From positions 2,852,001 to 2,916,000 of the forward strand of contig NZ_CP019445.1 in assembly GCF_001975225.1 (NCBI RefSeq): a stretch of DNA of 64,000 nt. Reading direction: 5' to 3'. This document shows, piece by piece, positions 61,952 to 64,000 of this stretch. The stretch's first letter is position 1, and each line of letters begins with the position of its first letter. This stretch comes from Kosakonia cowanii JCM 10956 = DSM 18146 (GTDB lineage Bacteria; Pseudomonadota; Gammaproteobacteria; Enterobacterales; Enterobacteriaceae). Position numbers and translations under genes: made by a program. Under the pieces are notes generated by a model. It ran no database searches, had not been told where the DNA came from, and saw only the letters and a list, made by a program, of their open reading frames with translations.

Positions 61952-62042
61952 ATTTGGCTATTCTGTCGGCTGAAGAAAATGGGCGCTATTGTCACGGGTT
62001 CGCCGGGTAAATGCAACGCGCCCGCATTGATGGAGATAAGAT

Positions 62043-62324
62043 ATGGCTCAAGTTTGCACAATCGCCTGGGTACACGGCAGCGTACAAGGTGTTGGATTTC
62101 GCTACACCACACAACACGAAGCGCAGCGTCTGGGATTAGTCGGATATGCGCGAAATCTGGATGATGGCAGTGTTGAGGTGGTTGCCTGCGGTGAGGCTGA
62201 GAATGTCAACAAACTGATTGAGTGGTTAAAAGCGGGTGGGCCGCGTAGTGCGCGGGTTGATAAGGTTTTGACCGAGCCTCATCAACCCGACAAAGCGTGG
62301 AGCGATTTTGGGATCCGCTACTAA
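62043..62324 (+). CDS. acyP: Acylphosphatase
   Basis: This 93-residue enzyme hydrolyses acyl phosphates such as carbamoyl and 1,3-bisphosphoglycerate. It has the catalytic Arg20 (VQGVGFRY) and Asn38 (ARNLDDG), and the cysteine pair C5/C49 that forms a disulfide in E. coli. Its stop codon overlaps the convergent tusE stop (CTAA, 4 nt). Confidence 0.96.
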   Translation: MAQVCTIAWVHGSVQGVGFRYTTQHEAQRLGLVGYARNLDDGSVEVVACGEAENVNKLIEWLKAGGPRSARVDKVLTEPHQPDKAWSDFGIRY

Positions 62325-62650
62325 ATGCACTTAACCGGTTTAGGGAGGCCTGCAATTTTCGTGGCCTGTTTAGCCGGTCCTTTTGGAAAGAGGCGATAGA
62401 GATAGCGGCTGTTGCCTTTCTCTTCGCCATATTTATTGGCCATTGCCTTTACCAGCATGCGAATCGCAGGTGAAGTATTGAACTCCAGATAAAAGCCACG
62501 CACGAAACGCACCACTTCCCAATGTTCAGGGGAGAGAGAAATACTCTCTTTCTCTGCGATCGCCTCTGCCAGAGCCTCGCTCCACAGCGAAGTCTCTTTT
62601 AAATAACCTTCGCTATCTGTTTCGATTTCTTTACCTTCAAAGATCAACAT
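62321..62650 (-). CDS. tusE: tRNA 2-thiouridine sulfur-relay protein TusE
   Basis: TusE takes sulfur from TusBCD and passes it to MnmA for s2U34 synthesis. Its 109 residues end PKPVKCI with Cys108 as the sulfur carrier. The start at 62650 is set by homology ([12 protein letters not shown]) and GGAAACT before it. It lies between acyP and yccA. Confidence 0.97.
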   Translation of the reverse strand: MLIFEGKEIETDSEGYLKETSLWSEALAEAIAEKESISLSPEHWEVVRFVRGFYLEFNTSPAIRMLVKAMANKYGEEKGNSRYLYRLFPKGPAKQATKIAGLPKPVKCI

Positions 62651-62688
62651 AGTTTCCACAACGGCTGTTTATGACGGCGGGAGTGTAA

Positions 62689-62717
62689 CAAAAAACAAAG
62701 CCCCGCATAAGCGGGGC
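62689..62717 (-). terminator. Intrinsic terminator of yccA
   Basis: On the minus strand GCCCCGC, TTAT loop, GCGGGGC is followed by TTTGTTTTTTG, 22 nt after the yccA stop. Confidence 0.9.
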
Positions 62718-62738
62718 CTGATGGAGAAGGGATTGGCG

Positions 62739-63398
62739 TTAGTCTCTGCTGGCGAAACCGAGAATGCTCAGCAGGCTGACAAAGATGTTGTAGAGCGAAA
62801 CATAGAGACTCACGGTCGCACGGATATAATTCGTTTCGCCACCATGAATAATATTGCTGGTTTCATACAAAATCGCACCGGTAGAGATCAGAATAAATAC
62901 TGCGCTGATTGCCAGATGCAGGGCAGGAAGCTGAAGGAAAATATTCGCAACCATACCGATTAGCACAACCACGATACCGGCCATCAGCATACCGCCCAGG
63001 AAAGACATATCCTTGCGTGTAGTCAGCACATAGGCTGAGCAGCAGAAAAATACCAGTGCGGTACCGCCAAGCGCCAGCGCAATGACGTCACCCATCCCGG
63101 CAGACAAATACGCGTTCAGCATTGGGCCGAGGATGTACCCAAGGAAGCCGGTAAAAGCAAATGCTGCCAGAATACCGCTTGGCTTATTCGCCAGTTTATA
63201 GGTTAAGAACATCAAACCATACATACCCACCAGAGTCAGAATAAGACCCGGTGAAGGGAGCATCAGAACGGTGCTTGCTGTTGCGGTAATCGCAGAAAAA
63301 GCCAGTGTCAGACTGAGCAGAAAATAGGTATTACGAAGAACTTTGTGCGTACTCAGCAGGGATGTGCGGTCACGCGAAGAAGTAATTAGACGATCCAT
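62739..63398 (-). CDS. yccA: FtsH-modulating inner-membrane protein YccA (BAX inhibitor-1 family)
   Basis: This 219-residue polytopic membrane protein, with seven predicted hydrophobic helices, is a member of the BI-1/TMBIM family. In E. coli it binds FtsH and is itself an FtsH substrate that protects SecY from degradation when translocators jam. It begins [18 protein letters not shown] perfect CpxR box lies upstream. In E. coli serT follows on this side; here a peptide-binding gene is divergent. Confidence 0.96.
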   Translation of the reverse strand: MDRLITSSRDRTSLLSTHKVLRNTYFLLSLTLAFSAITATASTVLMLPSPGLILTLVGMYGLMFLTYKLANKPSGILAAFAFTGFLGYILGPMLNAYLSAGMGDVIALALGGTALVFFCCSAYVLTTRKDMSFLGGMLMAGIVVVLIGMVANIFLQLPALHLAISAVFILISTGAILYETSNIIHGGETNYIRATVSLYVSLYNIFVSLLSILGFASRD

Positions 63399-63468
63399 AA
63401 GCCACTCTCTTATGACAGATGTAATTAGAAGTGGAGTCTAGGAAAGTCTTGCGTGCTGTAAAAGACGT

Positions 63469-63483
63469 TTTACCCATCTTTAC
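63469..63483 (-). promoter_or_regulatory. CpxR box upstream of yccA
   Basis: On the minus strand GTAAA-GATGG-GTAAA is an exact match to the CpxR direct repeat GTAAA-N5-GTAAA, 71-85 nt before the yccA start. E. coli yccA belongs to the Cpx envelope-stress regulon. Confidence 0.85.
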
Positions 63484-63661
63484 TCATCGCAGCGGCTGCT
63501 GATGCCTGTTTTATCGATAAAAAAGGTGACCAGAAGATTCTGGGAACAAATGTGATGCAGAGCCATATTTATCTCTTATATCGCTCGAAATGTTTTGCCG
63601 TCTAATCTTTAGCACGTTAAGAGTGTAAAGGCGTCGGTATATAACAAATTTCAAAGGCGAA

Positions 63662-64000
63662 ATGGATATGAAACCACAAACACTAAACAACATAACTCAC
63701 GTTTTATTGGCAGTTGGGATGATGTGCGCAACGACCCAGGCCTATGCGGCAAGCGTACCCGCAGGTGTTGAACTGGCGGCAAAACAGGAATTGGTGCGCA
63801 ATAATGGCAGCGAGCCAGCATCGTTGGACCCGCATAAAGTTGAGAGTGACATCGAGTTCAATATTATTCGCGATATGTTCGATGGGCTGCTGGCAGTCAA
63901 AAAGGATGGTTCTATTGAGCCGCTTTTAGCCGAAAAATGGGAAAACAAAAATAATACTGTCTGGACGTTTCATTTACGCCCGGGGATCACCTGGTCAGAT
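63662..64000 (+). CDS. Periplasmic oligopeptide-binding protein, OppA/MppA family, N-terminal part
   Basis: The first 113 residues are present and the gene runs off the right edge. A signal peptide (hydrophobic HVLLAVGMMCATTQAYA, cleavage before ASVPAG) is followed by AAKQELVRNNGSEPASLDPHKVES and FDGLL...WTFHLRPGITWSD, the N-terminal lobe of SBP_bac_5 peptide-binding proteins. It resembles both OppA and MppA and is likely a paralogue of oppA, which lies elsewhere in relatives. An internal ATG at 63668 has better SD spacing (AAAGG 10 nt before), so the start is ambiguous. It is divergent from yccA, where relatives have serT. Confidence 0.88.
   Translation, partial: MDMKPQTLNNITHVLLAVGMMCATTQAYAASVPAGVELAAKQELVRNNGSEPASLDPHKVESDIEFNIIRDMFDGLLAVKKDGSIEPLLAEKWENKNNTVWTFHLRPGITWSD

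Noticed and set aside
63399..63661. serT tRNA gene in the yccA-oppA-like spacer
   Set aside because: No tRNA-Ser sequence, cloverleaf or CCA end can be read on either strand in this spacer.

Overview
This window is a conserved block of an enterobacterial chromosome (family Enterobacteriaceae). It carries no plasmid, phage, insertion-sequence, CRISPR or defence-island content that I can see. From left to right the gene order is aroA'-ycaL-cmk-rpsA-ihfB-ycaI-msbA-lpxK-ycaQ-ycaR-kdsB-ycbJ-elyC-cmoM-mukF-mukE-mukB-ldtD-mepK-gloC-aspC-ompF-asnS-pncB-pepN-ssuB-ssuC-ssuD-ssuA-ssuE-pyrD-zapC-ycbX-rlmL-uup-pqiA-pqiB-pqiC-rmf-fabA-lonH-matP-ompA-sulA-sxy-yccS-yccF-helD-mgsA-yccU-hspQ-rlmI-acyP-tusE-yccA. 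This is essentially the 20-22 minute region of the Escherichia coli K-12 map, and most proteins have exactly the E. coli length. It is not E. coli itself. The elf/ycb fimbrial cluster is absent between ssuE and pyrD, yccT/csgI is absent between mgsA and yccU, and a peptide-binding protein gene of the OppA/MppA family follows yccA. An Enterobacter/Kosakonia-like genus is a reasonable but unproven guess.

The left third (1-21000) holds central and envelope functions: the end of the shikimate pathway (aroA), pyrimidine nucleotide salvage (cmk), ribosomal protein S1 and IHF-beta, then the lipid A/KDO block (msbA-lpxK-ycaQ-ycaR-kdsB) and the chromosome-organising cmoM-mukFEB operon. The middle (21000-40700) holds peptidoglycan enzymes (ldtD, mepK), GloC, AspC, the OmpF porin with a long regulatory upstream region, AsnS, the NAD-salvage gene pncB divergent from pepN, the complete ssuEADCB sulfonate-sulfur operon, and pyrD. 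The right third (40700-64000) holds rRNA methylation (rlmL, rlmI), Uup, the PqiABC lipid-transport system, ribosome hibernation (rmf), unsaturated fatty-acid synthesis (fabA), LonH, the Ter-macrodomain protein MatP, OmpA, the SOS division inhibitor SulA, the competence regulator Sxy, HelD, methylglyoxal synthase and small stress or tRNA-thiolation genes.

Several start sites were set by matching ribosome-binding sites and family lengths: elyC (GTG), mukF, mukE, asnS, pncB, ssuA, ssuB, ssuC, pyrD, pqiB, fabA, matP, ompA, sulA, sxy, yccU, hspQ and tusE. rmf (55 codons) is a short gene that is easily missed.

Regulatory signals read directly from sequence include a LexA box (sulA), tandem FabR/FadR operators (fabA), a NadR box (pncB), a sigma-32 promoter (hspQ), a perfect CpxR box (yccA) and a weaker one (ldtD), the pyrD start-switch hairpin, the OmpR/MicF region of ompF, the ompA leader, a REP/BIME, and many intrinsic terminators. 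I found no convincing undescribed multi-gene system. The most interesting leads are the structured ldtD-mepK intergenic region, the repeated stop-over-stop overlaps at convergent gene pairs, and the gain/loss differences at the fimbrial, csgI and yccA-flanking loci.
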